Part shown: piece by piece, positions 24,314 to 35,200 of the stretch
Numbering within the stretch: the stretch's first letter is position 1
Layout of the letters: every line of letters begins with the position of its first letter
DNA from: Blumeriella jaapii
Lineage: Eukaryota; Ascomycota; Leotiomycetes; Helotiales; Drepanopezizaceae
DNA length: 64,000 bases
Assembly (NCBI GenBank): GCA_009599575.1
Contig: VWND01000095.1
Span: forward strand, 186,001-250,000
Direction of reading: 5' to 3'
Notes under the pieces: model-generated
Database searches by the model: none
What the model was told of the DNA's origin: nothing
The model's input: the letters and a program-made list of their open reading frames with translations, nothing else
Translations under genes and position numbers: made by a program

Positions 24314-26049
24314 ATGTCAAAGGTGTATCTCCTCGACTATGTGGCGGGCAACGTCCGGAGTCTGGTCAATGCCATTGAGAAGGTGGGATACAAGATAGAA
24401 TGGGTCCGAACACCAGAGGATGTGGAGAAAGCAGATGTAAGAGCCATTGGGTCACGCAGTTGTTACATCTGGAACTTCGAGAACGTTCAGAAATGACACC
24501 TGGTCATCTACGAGCCTATCTGCGGACAGATTGCTGACGTTCCTGGCAGAAGCTCATCCTCCCTGGCGTCGGCCACTTCGGCCACTGCATGACACAGTTC
24601 TCCGATGCAGGCTATCTCCCCGCGATACGAAAGCATATCGACTCTGGTAAGCCTTTCATGGCAGTCTGCGTCGGTCTCCAAGTTCTCTTCGAGGGGTCCT
24701 CTGAAAGCTCTGCCATCCCCGGACTTGGGCTGATCAAGGGACACCTGGACCGGTTCGACGACAGCTCGAAATCAGTGCCACACATTGGGTGGAACAGCGC
24801 AAATACGTCAGACAAGCAGGTGTACGGCCTGAGACCGAGTTCGAAGTATTACTATGTCCACTCGTATAAGGTGCCTTACAGAAAAGGGGAGCTTGAGAGC
24901 CAAGGGTGGACTGTGGCGACGGCGAGGTATGGGGACGAGGAGTTCGTCGGTGCTGTTGCAAAGGGAAACATACTCGCAACGCAATTCCATCCGGAGAAGA
25001 GTGGCGTTGCGGGTCTGAGGGTCATCAAGGCATTCCTGGACGGGAAGCAAGAAACGGGCGTAGCGGGAATCGAAGCTGTGAAGGAGGGCCTGACGCGACG
25101 AATCATCGCGTGCCTCGATGTGCGTACCAACGACCAAGGCGACCTGGTCGTGACCAAAGGGGACCAATACGACGTGCGAGAAAAGAGCGAGGGCGGCAAC
25201 GTGAGGAATCTGGGCAAACCCGTGGAGATGGCCCGGAAATACTATGAGCAAGGAGCCGACGAAGTCACCTTTCTCAACATCACCAGTTTTCGAGACTGCC
25301 CGCTGGCAGATCTGCCGATGCTGGAAATCCTGCGACAAACGTCGGAATCGGTCTTCGTGCCGCTGACGATCGGCGGAGGGATCAAAGACACCACAGATAC
25401 GGACGGCACGCACGTCTCGGCGCTGGAAATCGCCACGATGTACTTCAAGAGCGGAGCGGACAAGGTGTCCATTGGGTCCGATGCCGTGACCGCCGCCGAG
25501 GAGTACTACGCGGCGGGTGGGAAGCTCTCGGGCAAGAGCGCGATCGAGCAGATATCGGGCGCGTATGGCAACCAAGCCGTGGTCGTGAGCGTGGACCCCA
25601 AGCGGGTCTACGTCTCGGACGCGGCCTCGACGAAGCACCACACGATCTCGACCCGGTTCCCGGGGCCCGAGGGCGAGAGCTGGTGCTGGTACGCGTGCAC
25701 CATCAAAGGCGGGCGCGAGACGCGCGACATGGACGTCGTCGAGCTCGCCACGGCCGTCGAGGCCCTGGGCGCGGGCGAGCTCCTGCTCAACTGCATCGAC
25801 AAGGACGGCACCAATAGCGGCTTCGATCTCGAGCTCGTCGAGCAGGTGAAGAGCGCCATCACCATCCCGGTCATTGCGTCGAGCGGAGCTGGCAACCCCG
25901 CTCACTTCGCCGACGTCTTCACGAAGACGCGCACCGATGCCGCGCTCGGCGCGGGCATGTTCCACCGAGGCGAGTACACGGTGAGCCAGGTGAAAGACGC
26001 GCTGGCCGAGCGAGGATTGGAGATTCGCCGCTTGGAAAGCGAGATGTGA
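24314..26049 (+). CDS. HIS7: Imidazole glycerol phosphate synthase, bifunctional HisH-HisF
   Basis: Fifth and sixth activities of histidine synthesis: a glutamine amidotransferase feeds ammonia to a cyclase that makes IGP and AICAR from PRFAR. Exon 1 is 24314-24436, a 113-nt intron covers 24437-24549, and exon 2 is 24550-26049. The product is 540 residues, the normal fused fungal length. The N-terminal HisH half has the nucleophile C81 (AVCVGLQ) and catalytic H188 and E190 (ATQFHPEKS). The linker leads into the HisF barrel at [10 protein letters not shown] (D231), followed by phosphate-binding strands such as LTIGGGI and VIASSGAGN. Frame and motifs are complete, making this the most secure gene in the window. 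A long antisense open frame is a codon-bias shadow. Confidence 0.97.
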
Positions 26050-27104
26050 GGTAGCCACCATATGAGCCCCCTCCCTGCCTCTGCCTGTCTCTGCCCTTCT
26101 CGCTCACGTGATGATGTGCATGTGCATGTACATACTGTACATACTGTTTATCTACAATTTATAACCGAGGATCAGAGCGCCGTCGCCGGTCCCCTTCCTT
26201 CACAACCTCACATCACATCACATCACATCTTCCTCCTTCTTCACTAGACATTCTATTCCATTCCATTCCATTCCATTCGGCCTGCGCTCCACACCGTCGA
26301 ACGCACCGTGCTTGCTGGCGGGCTAAGTGGCTGCGCTCGGCGCGCGTCCTGAGCGGTACCTACCTGCCTACCTACCGTACCGTACAATAGTATGTGCTTG
26401 TCTCCTGTTCGGTACGGTACGGTACGGTACGGTACGGTACGGTGAGTAAGTAAGTACTGTATGTATGTATGTAGGTGAACAAACCCAAGCCCAAGTCGAG
26501 CGAGCGAGCTACATACATATATAGGTACATAGGTACATAGGAGGTACATACTATGCCTCGTTCGAGCCTGAGCCTGAGCCTGAGCCTGAGCCGAGGCGCT
26601 GTACGGTAGAATGCTTCACAGCTCGAGCTCGAAGCAGGGTTGAGGCCGTCGGACTGGCTGGCACCGTCTCGACCTCGTACTGGGTGCACTTTGGGGACAG
26701 AACTGACGGTAGATTAGGTGATGCTTGGCTTGCCAAAACAAAGGTTTCGGTTGCCTTACAAAGTCGGCCACCATTGGAATGATACCTGCAGTACTTGGGG
26801 GAAGGGTGAGAAACTGAACGCTCTTGACCGACGCAACCGGCCAAGCTTGACGGAAACGGCCTCATTTCGCAAGCAGACCAGACCAGGTGCAAGTTCAAGC
26901 TTTGTACATCAAGTCGTGCGTTCGCATTAATTAAGGTAGGTACTGTAGGTACCGTGCGAGCGTGGAACCATGGGCCTATTTCATTTCCCATGTTTGCAAT
27001 GGCAGCTTCATTATCTCTCTCCCTCGTACGTCTTGTTCTCCGCATCGCCGCCTTTGTCTGTCGAGTGTGCGTGCTCGCGACCTCTCCTATGCACCCCCCA
27101 AACC
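26050..27104. other. Spacer with GGTAC and other short repeats
   Basis: Convergent spacer between HIS7 and the RCR-like gene. It contains (ATTCC)n near 26260, a GGTAC array, (GAGCCT)n near 26565-26595 and TACATAG repeats. No gene seen. Confidence 0.5.
26411..26443. repeat. (GGTAC)n microsatellite
   Basis: Six perfect GGTAC units plus a partial one; the unit shares the GTAC core seen in dispersed palindromes elsewhere in the window. Confidence 0.95.
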
Positions 27105-27715
27105 TCACTTCACATACGCTCCCTGCGGCTGCGCCACCCCGCTCTGCTGTCCGTTGTAGCCGTAGTTCGGCGGCGCGCCCGCGGGAGGCGCGTACTGCTG
27201 CGGCGGCGGCGGCGGCTGGTCGTAGCCCGGTTGCGCCGTCATGGGGGTGGAGACCTGGTTCTTTTTGTTGTTGCGGCGGCGGCGGCAGGATGCGCAGCAG
27301 CTGAGCGCGGGTTGCTTGTCAGTGGACCATGACGATTCGTAGGGCTGGCTTGGGGAGAGAAAGAGAGAGGGAGGAAGAAGAGATACACGTACAGAAACAA
27401 GAAGATGAAGACGAGCGCGATGAAGATCAGGATGCCGGCCAGGACCCAGCGGCCCCAGCGGTGCCACGCTGAGCGGCAGTTGCCTCTGTATCTGCTGTAG
27501 GGGCGCGCGTCAGTTAGCACGAATGTCGGGAGGTTGGGTTCGGAGTAAGCAGAGTATAGTAGGTAGAGTAGAAGAGATTTCCCGAGGGACGGAGGGAGGG
27601 AGGAAGGAGATGTGTGTAGGTACCAGTCTCTTCTGCTGCCGTAGTAGACCTGGCGCGCGACGAGGTTGAGCGCATCTTGGGCCGGGGGGAGGGCGGGCAT
27701 CCTGGGAAGAATCAT
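27105..27715 (-). CDS. Small RCR-like membrane protein
   Basis: Resembles the fungal RCR family (chitin deposition/Congo red resistance and plasma-membrane protein trafficking in yeast). Exons: 27715-27624, 27494-27393 and 27300-27105, with introns of 129 and 92 nt, giving 129 residues. Splices give DCRYRGNCRSAWHRWGRW and then FLFLCCASCRRRRNNKK. Layout: a short N-terminal segment, one transmembrane helix (VLAGILIFIALVFIFLFL), a juxtamembrane Cys pair suited to palmitoylation, a basic stop-transfer run, then a Pro/Gln/Tyr-rich cytosolic tail (PPPPPQQYAPP). RCR proteins use PY-type tails to engage ubiquitin ligases, but no clear PPxY is visible here. Family assignment rests on the WGRW-helix-basic layout. 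Confidence 0.7.
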
Positions 27716-27974
27716 GTTGTTGGAGGAGGAGGAGGAGGAGAAGGAGGGTCACGATTGATGGTGATGTATGGTATGTACTGAATGCGATGCTGTGGATACT
27801 GTGTGTTGCAGCCAGTACTTGCGGTCGAGGTTGTACGGGGAGAGGAGAGAAGAGAAGTTGGTCCGAGGAACGTCTTTATAGCGAGGGGCCAACCCACGAC
27901 CGGACTAAGTACTGCTGACGTCAGTCCATCCGCATCCCGATTAGTGTGGGTAGTTATCAGAAGATGGCCCAACC

Positions 27975-28054
27975 TGTATGTACTGTAGACATGTATGTAC
28001 TGTAGACATGACAGTACTGTAGACCTGACAGTACTGTAGACATGTATGTACAGT
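27975..28054. repeat. Minisatellite of TGTACTGTAGACATG words
   Basis: Four imperfect copies of a 15-20-bp unit ending in GACATG or GACCTG, embedded in GTAC palindromes. Confidence 0.85.
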
Positions 28055-29031
28055 ACAGACAACACAAGCCGTCTGTTTCTGCATATACAAGTGCCAGTTC
28101 AGCCTCGTACATCTCCATCTGCAATTACACACGCGTGCAAGCAAACACAGCAGTTTCCGCACCTGGAAGCAAGTCAACCACGGCCAGCATTCCAACCCAG
28201 CCGGCCTTGCGTTGGGCTCGCAGCCTCCCTCTGCCTTGCCGACCACGCCGTCCCTCTTCCAAACCACTTGGCCTCAACGGCGGGCGGCTTAGGTAGGGAG
28301 GTAGCTGGCTGGCGAGGTCGAGATGTGAGATGTTCTCTGGTGCAGGATGCCAGGCTTGGAATCAATCCACCGATAGATACCTAGGTAGATACGAACAAGG
28401 CCGCGGCACTCCGCCACGTGATCCATCCGGGCAAGCATGCACGTGACTGCACGTGACTGCACGTGATATTTCAAGCTACCCATCCCATACAGTACGTGCT
28501 GACAGGCCGCGAGAGCTGTAATCGTTGCCAAACGACATCGAAGCACATAACAACGTGTACCAACACATACGACGTACCGCACGACCGCAGCCTTCGTCGG
28601 TACGCGCAAAGCCGACGCCGATCTCTGGGCCTCCTTCCCGTTTGTTCTCCGAAGCGAGTTGGGTGGTCGGTTTCGTGCTTGCTTGCTTGTATGTGCAGTA
28701 AGTAGTATGTACTGTGCAAACCACCACGGCTGCTTCACTGTACGAGCCCAGCAGCGACGAATGGGCCGATGCCGAATCCGAAAGCGGAGGTGCGAGGTGC
28801 TGCGGCGGGGGATCGGGGCTGTGGTCTTCTTTCTGGACTCTTGATCTTTTTCCCCGAAGCGCGGGCTGGCGGGCGTTTCGGCTACGGTTTCTTTGCGACG
28901 CTGGTACAGTACCTTGCTTGCGAAGTCTGGGAGGGGGCGATGAGCGGCGATCGAGTGGAAATTGGAGTCGCTTGTGGTGTACCTGGTCATGTCATTTTAG
29001 AAGCGAAGAGAAGAAGAGGAAAAGAAGAAGA

Positions 29032-29083
29032 TGAAAATGAAATTGAAAATGAAATTGAAAATGTAATTGAAAATGAAAATGTG
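29032..29083. repeat. (AAATTG/AAAATG)n repeat
   Basis: Hexanucleotide array GAAATTGAAAAT repeated about four times. Confidence 0.9.
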
Positions 29084-29559
29084 CAAGAGTTTCTCATATG
29101 CCAATCCTCTTCTGGTGCTACTCGGAGGGGGATTGGGCCTGTTGTGCTGGATGATGGAAGGTTGACGGGACGAGAAGCGAGAAGCTGAATGAAGCTGGAG
29201 CTGAAGCGCGGAGTTATGAAATTCGACAATCACAAGTTCCCTGAGACAAAGCAAGCCGGAGGAAGGATTTCGTCCCTCTCCACCAACGAAGCGGGAACGT
29301 CCTGCCATGGACATGGGAGCCGCTCCATTCTCATACCATGTGGCATATCTTGTAGCATTCTGTACATCGAGCAGGCGCTAATCTCTGTTGTTACAAATCC
29401 CGGTTCCCCCTTTTCCCCGTGGCCGTTCCCCCACGGGACGTGATCTGATGAGCGTGCCTCCGCGGGTCCATCTCGTCGATCCTCCAAGTCAAGAGGCTGC
29501 ACGAGGGGCTCGTGGGGCCCGTCTACGAGGGGGGCAGGGCTTCTATGCCTCGAGGTGTT

Positions 29560-30020
29560 TTACCACAGCAGGTTCTTCGGATCGTTGACGTTCACCAGCG
29601 AGTACTACCATCGTCAGCCGCGCGTCCTTCCGCCCCGATGTCGATCGGGGCCCGTAATGGAGCGAGAAAGGCCTACCTCAGCGAGAATCGGCATCGATTC
29701 GGGCCACAGCTTGAGGGTGACGGCGAGCAAGTTCGGCTCGGTCCAGGTCGGCCGGATGCCGGCGTTCTCCATGCTCTCCCACCAGTCCAGGAAGGCTCCC
29801 AACTTGGAGGGCTCCGTACCTGCTTGGTTGAAGAGGTGGATCTCCAGGAGCATCTGGCCGATGGGAAAGGCCGACTCGGAAGACGTCGACGCGTGCTTCA
29901 AGAGAGAGGAGATGACCTCGAACTCGTAGCCCTCGATGTCGATCTTGAGAATGTCGCTGCATGGAGATGGGGGGTTAGCCGACGTGTGCCACGCGTGCGA
30001 GCGGGCGTGCGAGGGGGGGG

Positions 30021-30081
<61 letters not shown>

Positions 30082-31027
30082 GGGGCGGGGGCCACTGACA
30101 TGTGGTCGTGGCCATTCTTCGCCATCAGATCTTGGATGGAGTAGAACGGCGGCGACTTCTTCTCGTTGGTCACCCCAGCAATGCCGGCCTTGGTGAAGTG
30201 AGTGCGGTGTCGGTAGGCCGGTCCAATGACGGGGCCAAAGGCGTCGACCGAGAAGTCGTAGCCCCAGATCTCGCAGTTCGTTCGCTCGAGCATCTCCTGT
30301 TCTGTCGTTCACGCGTCAGGCGGCAGTCCACACGCGCATGGGAGGCGGGGGGGAGGGACATACCAAAGCTGGACTCGTTCTGAATTCCTACGCAACGTGT
30401 GAGCACTTGCCAGAGACTCGCGGCATGGGGTCGTCGCCGAGCTTACCGAAGGAGTAAATAATGAAGGGACCTTTGTTCTTCTCGTACTGGCTCATGCCGC
30501 ACACCCACTTGCCTCCGTCGCCCATGCGGCCGATGCGTTCCACCTCGTACGGACAGTCCCAGGACGCGGGCACCAGGTCCCATACGGAGTACGGGGTGTC
30601 GAAGTAGGTCGGCGTGTTGCGCGCGGGAAAGCTGCCAGACGACGGCCGGAGGTTAGCATCGCGCCCTGCCACGCCGCATCTCCTCTGCTCGCGCGAGCCG
30701 AGCGCTGCGACGACTTCGTTCGGGCCTGGAGACTCACAATCCCATTTCGCCGAACCTGGGGGCAGCGCGGTCAGCGCATCGTCGTCGACGCGGGGGGGGG
30801 GATGGCACGTACTTCTCGTACACTTCGTGGCGCTGCTTCACCGTCTTCGCCCACAGCCTCTCGCTCTTGGCCATGGCGCCCTTGATGCTCTCTCGCACAA
30901 TGGCGCCCGAGATTCCGGCCCGGACGCCGCTCAAGCCGTCGGGCGTGCCAAAGTGGGTGATGAGAACCATCACGAAGAAGGCGGCGCTGCCGCTGAGGAA
31001 GAGGTTCAAGGCGTTGAAGCGCAACAT
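29560..31027 (-). CDS. Membrane-anchored methyltransferase-domain protein (METTL24-like), seven exons
   Basis: Looks like the Methyltransf_22/METTL24 group of SAM-dependent methyltransferase-fold proteins; substrate unknown. Exons on minus: 31027-30813, 30755-30738, 30631-30447, 30387-30364, 30301-30100, 29956-29677 and 29604-29560. Introns are 57, 106, 59, 62, 143 and 72 nt, and the product is 322 residues with every phase consistent. An N-terminal signal anchor (LFLSGSAAFFVMVLITHF) precedes the domain. Spliced landmarks: KFGEMGFFPARNTPTYFD, GDGGKWVCGM (SAM-binding loop region), IYSFGIQNESSFEQEML, WGYDFSVDAFGP and DILKIDIEGYEFEVI, the hallmark strand, ending in NDPKNLLW. Exons of 18 and 24 nt are unusually small. 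The fifth intron contains the 58-base G tract (C in the transcript). Confidence 0.85.
30022..30079. repeat. G58 homopolymer inside an intron
   Basis: Run of 58 G, preceded by G8 and a single C, within the fifth intron of the methyltransferase gene. It is read as poly-C in the pre-mRNA. The printed length may be inexact. Confidence 0.9.
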
Positions 31028-31231
31028 GGTCGTCGAGGGGCCGGGGGGGGCCAGGTGTCGATGGGAGAGGGTCGGCTCGTAGGACGCGGTGCAGGACGAC
31101 GACGGGAGGTGCAAGAAGGGACAAGAAAGGCGTCTGGGTGCGAATGGGCGAATGGACCGAATGGACAGAGAATGAGGTTTTGGCAAAGTGACAGATCGCA
31201 GGAAGAGGCAGAGACAAAGAAAAAAAGGGGG

Positions 31232-31315
31232 AGGCTCGGAAGAGAGAAAGTAAGAGGAAGAGAGAAAGTAAGGAAGAGAGAAAGTAAGAGGAAGAGAGAA
31301 AGTAAGAGGAAGAGC
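31232..31315. repeat. GAGAGAAAGTAAG minisatellite
   Basis: About five imperfect copies of a 13-19-bp purine-rich unit, GAGAGAAAGTAAGAGGAA, upstream of the methyltransferase gene. Confidence 0.85.
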
Positions 31316-32520
31316 GCAAGGCCAAATAGAGCGACGGATATTGAGTTATACTTTCTGAACACCCGGCCCGATGTGTATGTATAATATATATACACTTTGC
31401 CGCCTACACTGTTGAAGGACTGTGTAAAGACAAACAGAGGACCAAGTAACGTCAAACCAGCATGGCAATGGGGCTAAACCTGGGAGCAATGGCAGCGCAA
31501 AGGTCGTGATGGCATGTGACAATCGTCCGTCTCACGAAGGAGTTAGGTTCAAGGCCGGGTGCACGAGCTGCGACGAAGTCATGGAGATGAGGGTTGGCAC
31601 GTCTGATGCTTTGCGCTCCGCGTGTGGCGGGCCAGCGACTCAGGGCCAGAGAAGGCCAACACTGTACATCGTCCTCTGCTGTACATTCTGTACATGCAAC
31701 CTGGCCAGATGGAGAAAAGCACACGCGGTACAGTACTTCGTATGATAGCAATACGACGGTACTGTACTGTACACTCGTCGGACATGCAGACTTGCAGACA
31801 TGCAGACATGCAGGGGGCAAAGGCTCTGCCCACTGCCTTGCCCGACGGCGAGAGAGAGTTTTCCAAGACTCCGAACAAGACTTGGTGTACACAGTACAGC
31901 GCGAGCTTCGAGCTCGAGCGCCAATCGCGCGCGCCATTCGTATTATATTCCCCGCTCTGGATTTCGGGATTTGCAGGTGTCGCACACGGATCAGACGGTG
32001 GGTGCGGCTGGCACCATCAGGAACCAACCCGTCGACACCGACTCGCGCGAGCCCAGCAGCGCGCCGTCTCCCCAGCTTCCAGAAGACGTCGAGGCCTCCA
32101 GCACGGCCGGGTCAGGTACATGCTTGCGGTGCTGTGCTGTACAGATACGGTGCGGTAGCACGGGAGATGGGGCACGCCGGTCATGCACACAACGCCTTCG
32201 GCCAGAGACCGTCTGTTTGGTGTTTTGGTGGTCGCGAGCTGTGTCTACCGAGAGAGCAGAGAGCATAGCCAGATGCCACCCACGGCAAAAACGGGTTTGG
32301 ATGGGGGTAGGGGGGGGGGAATCATAAACCATGATCAACACTTGAAAGCCTCTCGCGTAGAGGTACACAGCGCTGTGTCTTCAAGCCGAGATCCAATCTG
32401 ACATCCGAGTTTCGATCAATTGGACTCGAGAAACACAAATGCACAAATGCACCAAGCGTGGGAGGATTCGATCTTGCGTCGATGCCAAAGCTCAAAAGCC
32501 CGCGAGTACGTGTATGTATG

Positions 32521-32594
32521 TAATAGTGGGCTGCCTTCCCACATTTATTATTCGAGTGCCCGCAGAAGAAATGTGGGAAGGCAGCCCACTATTA
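32521..32594. mobile_element. MITE-like hairpin element, copy 1 (74 bp)
   Basis: Perfect 26-bp terminal inverted repeats (32521-32546 and 32569-32594) around a 22-base loop. The ends begin TAATAGTGGGCTGCCTT. Outermost TA dinucleotides could be a target duplication of the Tc1/mariner type. Compared with copy 2 it lacks exactly 15 bases between short ATTT direct repeats, so it is probably an internal-deletion derivative. There is no coding capacity. Confidence 0.7.
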
Positions 32595-33254
32595 CATGTA
32601 CATGTACATGTATACATCCGGACTCCATTATCGCCAGGCGGATCGTCGTGCGCCAGAGCTACAGTAATGTCAGGAAATCAATCGAAAAGATCACCACGCG
32701 CGAGTATCCAAGCTCGCAGAAAACGAATCACGGAAAAGGGGAGATTTGGAGCACGAATGGGACTGCGGCTTGGGAAAGGCGAGATTGTAGTGTACAGTAT
32801 TGTATGTATATATATATATTTTTATATACATATATTTTTATTTATATGTGTATGTGCGGCGCGGTCGAACTTTCGTAACACGTGCCCGCCAACCGTCTCG
32901 AGAGAACAGGAACGACACTGGCTACAACCCAATCGAGCAATTCGGTAAGCGTTTTTTCCTTTTCTCTTTCTTTTTCTTTTCCCAAAAAGATCAAGGGCAC
33001 AACTACAAGGTACCTAAGCTGCACGTTGGAAGCGAGCCATCACCAAGAAGAACGAACCACCGACCATTGCCAACTCCTCGCTTGCTTGCTTGCTTGCTTG
33101 CTGCTGCGAGTCTTCACGCCCGTGCAATGCAAACCCATGGCGAAAGAAGTGGTGAGGGCCCGTTGGAAAGCACGTCACACACCGCGGCGACGAAAATGGG
33201 AAGAAGAGAAAGAGAAAAGCAGGTTCGTTTGAGATACACGTGGAAAAAGAGACC

Positions 33255-33343
33255 TAATAGTGGGCTGCCTTTCCACATTTATTTTGCGGGCATTTATTAT
33301 TCGAGTGCCCGCAGAATAAATGTGGGAAGGCAGCCCATTATTA
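33255..33343. mobile_element. MITE-like hairpin element, copy 2 (89 bp)
   Basis: Arms of 38 bp (33255-33292 and 33306-33343) pair with three mismatches around a 13-base loop. The arms start TAATAGTGGGCTGCC and carry an inner TGCGGGCA/TGCCCGCA block missing from the left arm of copy 1. Outer TA is again present. It lies about 0.66 kb from copy 1. Family is unknown; a Tc1/mariner-derived MITE is the best guess from TA ends. Confidence 0.7.
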
Positions 33344-34069
33344 GTAAGTAAGTAAGTAAATTGAAATGCGTCTCAATGCAAAGCTGGCGTGGCAGAGAAA
33401 CGGGGTGGGTGTTTCACGAACGGCGAGATGAAAGCGATTGCAGCACCGTTGTTGAACTCGGTGAGAACGGATGGATATCGTTCGTGAAGGAATCTGTTCC
33501 TATCTTGTATTTATCCATTTGCCATTCCAGCGATTGGATTTGATTTGATTTGGTTCCATTCCTTTCATCTCCAAATGTCGCGTCGTGTGTTCCCTTCCTA
33601 TTAAAGCAAAAAAAAAACCCACTCTTAAAAAAAAAGGTTGATAGAAAAAAATTACTTTCCTACCGTGTTTGACGTTGCACGACGGTGTATCCCCTTCTGC
33701 AAGGGCAGCTCTCCGGAAAGAAACGGTCTCCGATTCCCCGGGTATACATATGTAATGTACGGACTGTACATACTGCACACACATGCAGGTACAGTACATA
33801 CAACATCTGTGTACAATATACAACAAACAGTACACACCTACCTACCTACCTACCTATCTATCTCGCTTAACTAATCAAGCCTCTCCCACCCTCCTCCACC
33901 TTCTCCACCACCTTTTCCACCTTCTCCACCTTTCCCACCCTTCTCCACCCCCACCTCCACCACCACCACCACCTCCTTCGAAACCAACAACGTGACAAAC
34001 AAGCAGCAGCAGTGTCGGGCGTCCATCAGCCACAGCCACAGCCTCCGCCGCCTGTCTCGGGACGGGATC

Positions 34070-34123
34070 AGACCAGACCAGACCAGACCAGATCAGACCA
34101 GACCAGACCAGACCAGACGAGAG
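34070..34123. repeat. (GACCA)n microsatellite
   Basis: Pentanucleotide GACCA/GATCA array of about ten units. Confidence 0.95.
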
Positions 34124-34305
34124 GCATCCTCCGACGTGTTGGGTGTTGTGTGTTGGGTGTTGGTGGACGTCGGCGTGAGAGAGAGAGAAGAAGAGAAAAA
34201 AAAAAAAGAAAAGAAAGGAAAAGAAAGGAAGGGGGACGGCTGTGAGACTTGTGAAGGTGGGCGGAGGGGTGGGTGGCTGGGTGGCTGGGTGGGGGTGTGT
34301 GTGGG

Positions 34306-34490
34306 TGGGTGTGTGTGTGTGTATATGTGTATGTGTATATGTGTATATGTGTATATGTGTATATGTGTATATGTGTATATGTGTATATGTGTATATGTGT
34401 GTATATATATGTGTATACGTGTATATGTATATATGTATATGTGTATATATATATATGTATATATGTATATGTGTATATATATGTCTGTAT
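34306..34490. repeat. (GTGTAT)n microsatellite
   Basis: Alternating purine-pyrimidine GT/AT array with dominant GTGTAT unit, about 185 bp. Such sequence is prone to Z-DNA or cruciform structure. Confidence 0.95.
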
Positions 34491-35200
34491 GCATGTACAT
34501 TATACTGTACTCTACTATACGAGATTCCTCGAAACGGGGTGAATAGGTGGTGCGTGAGGACCGGGGGCACGACGAGACGCACCTCCGCGACGAATACGTG
34601 GCTTGTCAGACAAGGGAGAAAAAGGACAGGGCAGAGTGCCAGGGGAAAACAAGCAATGCGCTCGCTCTCTTAGCTCCGTCACCGGCTTTTCTCCATGTTT
34701 ATGCTTAAAATGACCCGAGATTCTGGGACGACGGGGAGGTTACAGGAGACGGGGACTGAGACAGACAGACAGAGAGAGAGAGAGAGAAAGAAGGAAGTGA
34801 GGTCATTTCTTTCCAGTGTCATGTTATTTCATTCAAATGGGTATCGTGTCTATTTTGTCTATGCCGAAACTCAAACCAAAACCAAAGCCCGTCATCTGAT
34901 AACAAGATCGGCTATCGCTATGCTATTATTCATCGCTACGCTACGCTAAACAGGACAATTATGCTTTTGATAAAGCGACATGCAGGTCACTTGTAGTCAT
35001 GCTTCTCGGGACAAAGAATTGATTTGGTGACGACGGTCAGGTTTGCCGGCGGCCCGCGCACTACGTGTGATGCGTTCGGTAACGACAGACTGACCAGATC
35101 AACTCCGATCCTTTCGCATCTTGTACCCGAACCGCTCCCAAATACCGCCCTGGGTGGATCTTCGTCGTCGATCTTCACTATCCTCTGCTGGTGGGGGATT

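Larger units (their letters stand above)
27716..29559. other. Spacer with GTAGACATGTATGTACT tandem repeat and AAATTG array
   Basis: About 1.8 kb. The left part is the RCR-like gene's promoter. At 27975-28054 a 17-bp-class repeat of GTACTGTAGACATG words occurs, and at 29032-29083 an AAATTG/AAAATG array. Short open frames over the repeats are not credible genes. Confidence 0.5.
31028..35200. other. 4.2-kb spacer rich in simple repeats, with two hairpin elements
   Basis: No gene recognised. Contents: the methyltransferase promoter, GAGAGAAAGTAAG repeats near 31230-31320, GTAC palindromes near 31660-31770, two MITE-like hairpins (listed), CTTG repeats near 33080, a GACCA array and a long GTGTAT array. 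The right end is 3' flank of the transporter gene. Confidence 0.5.

Noticed and set aside
24808..26061. 417-codon minus-strand frame opposite HIS7
   Set aside because: Shadow of a fully conserved enzyme gene.
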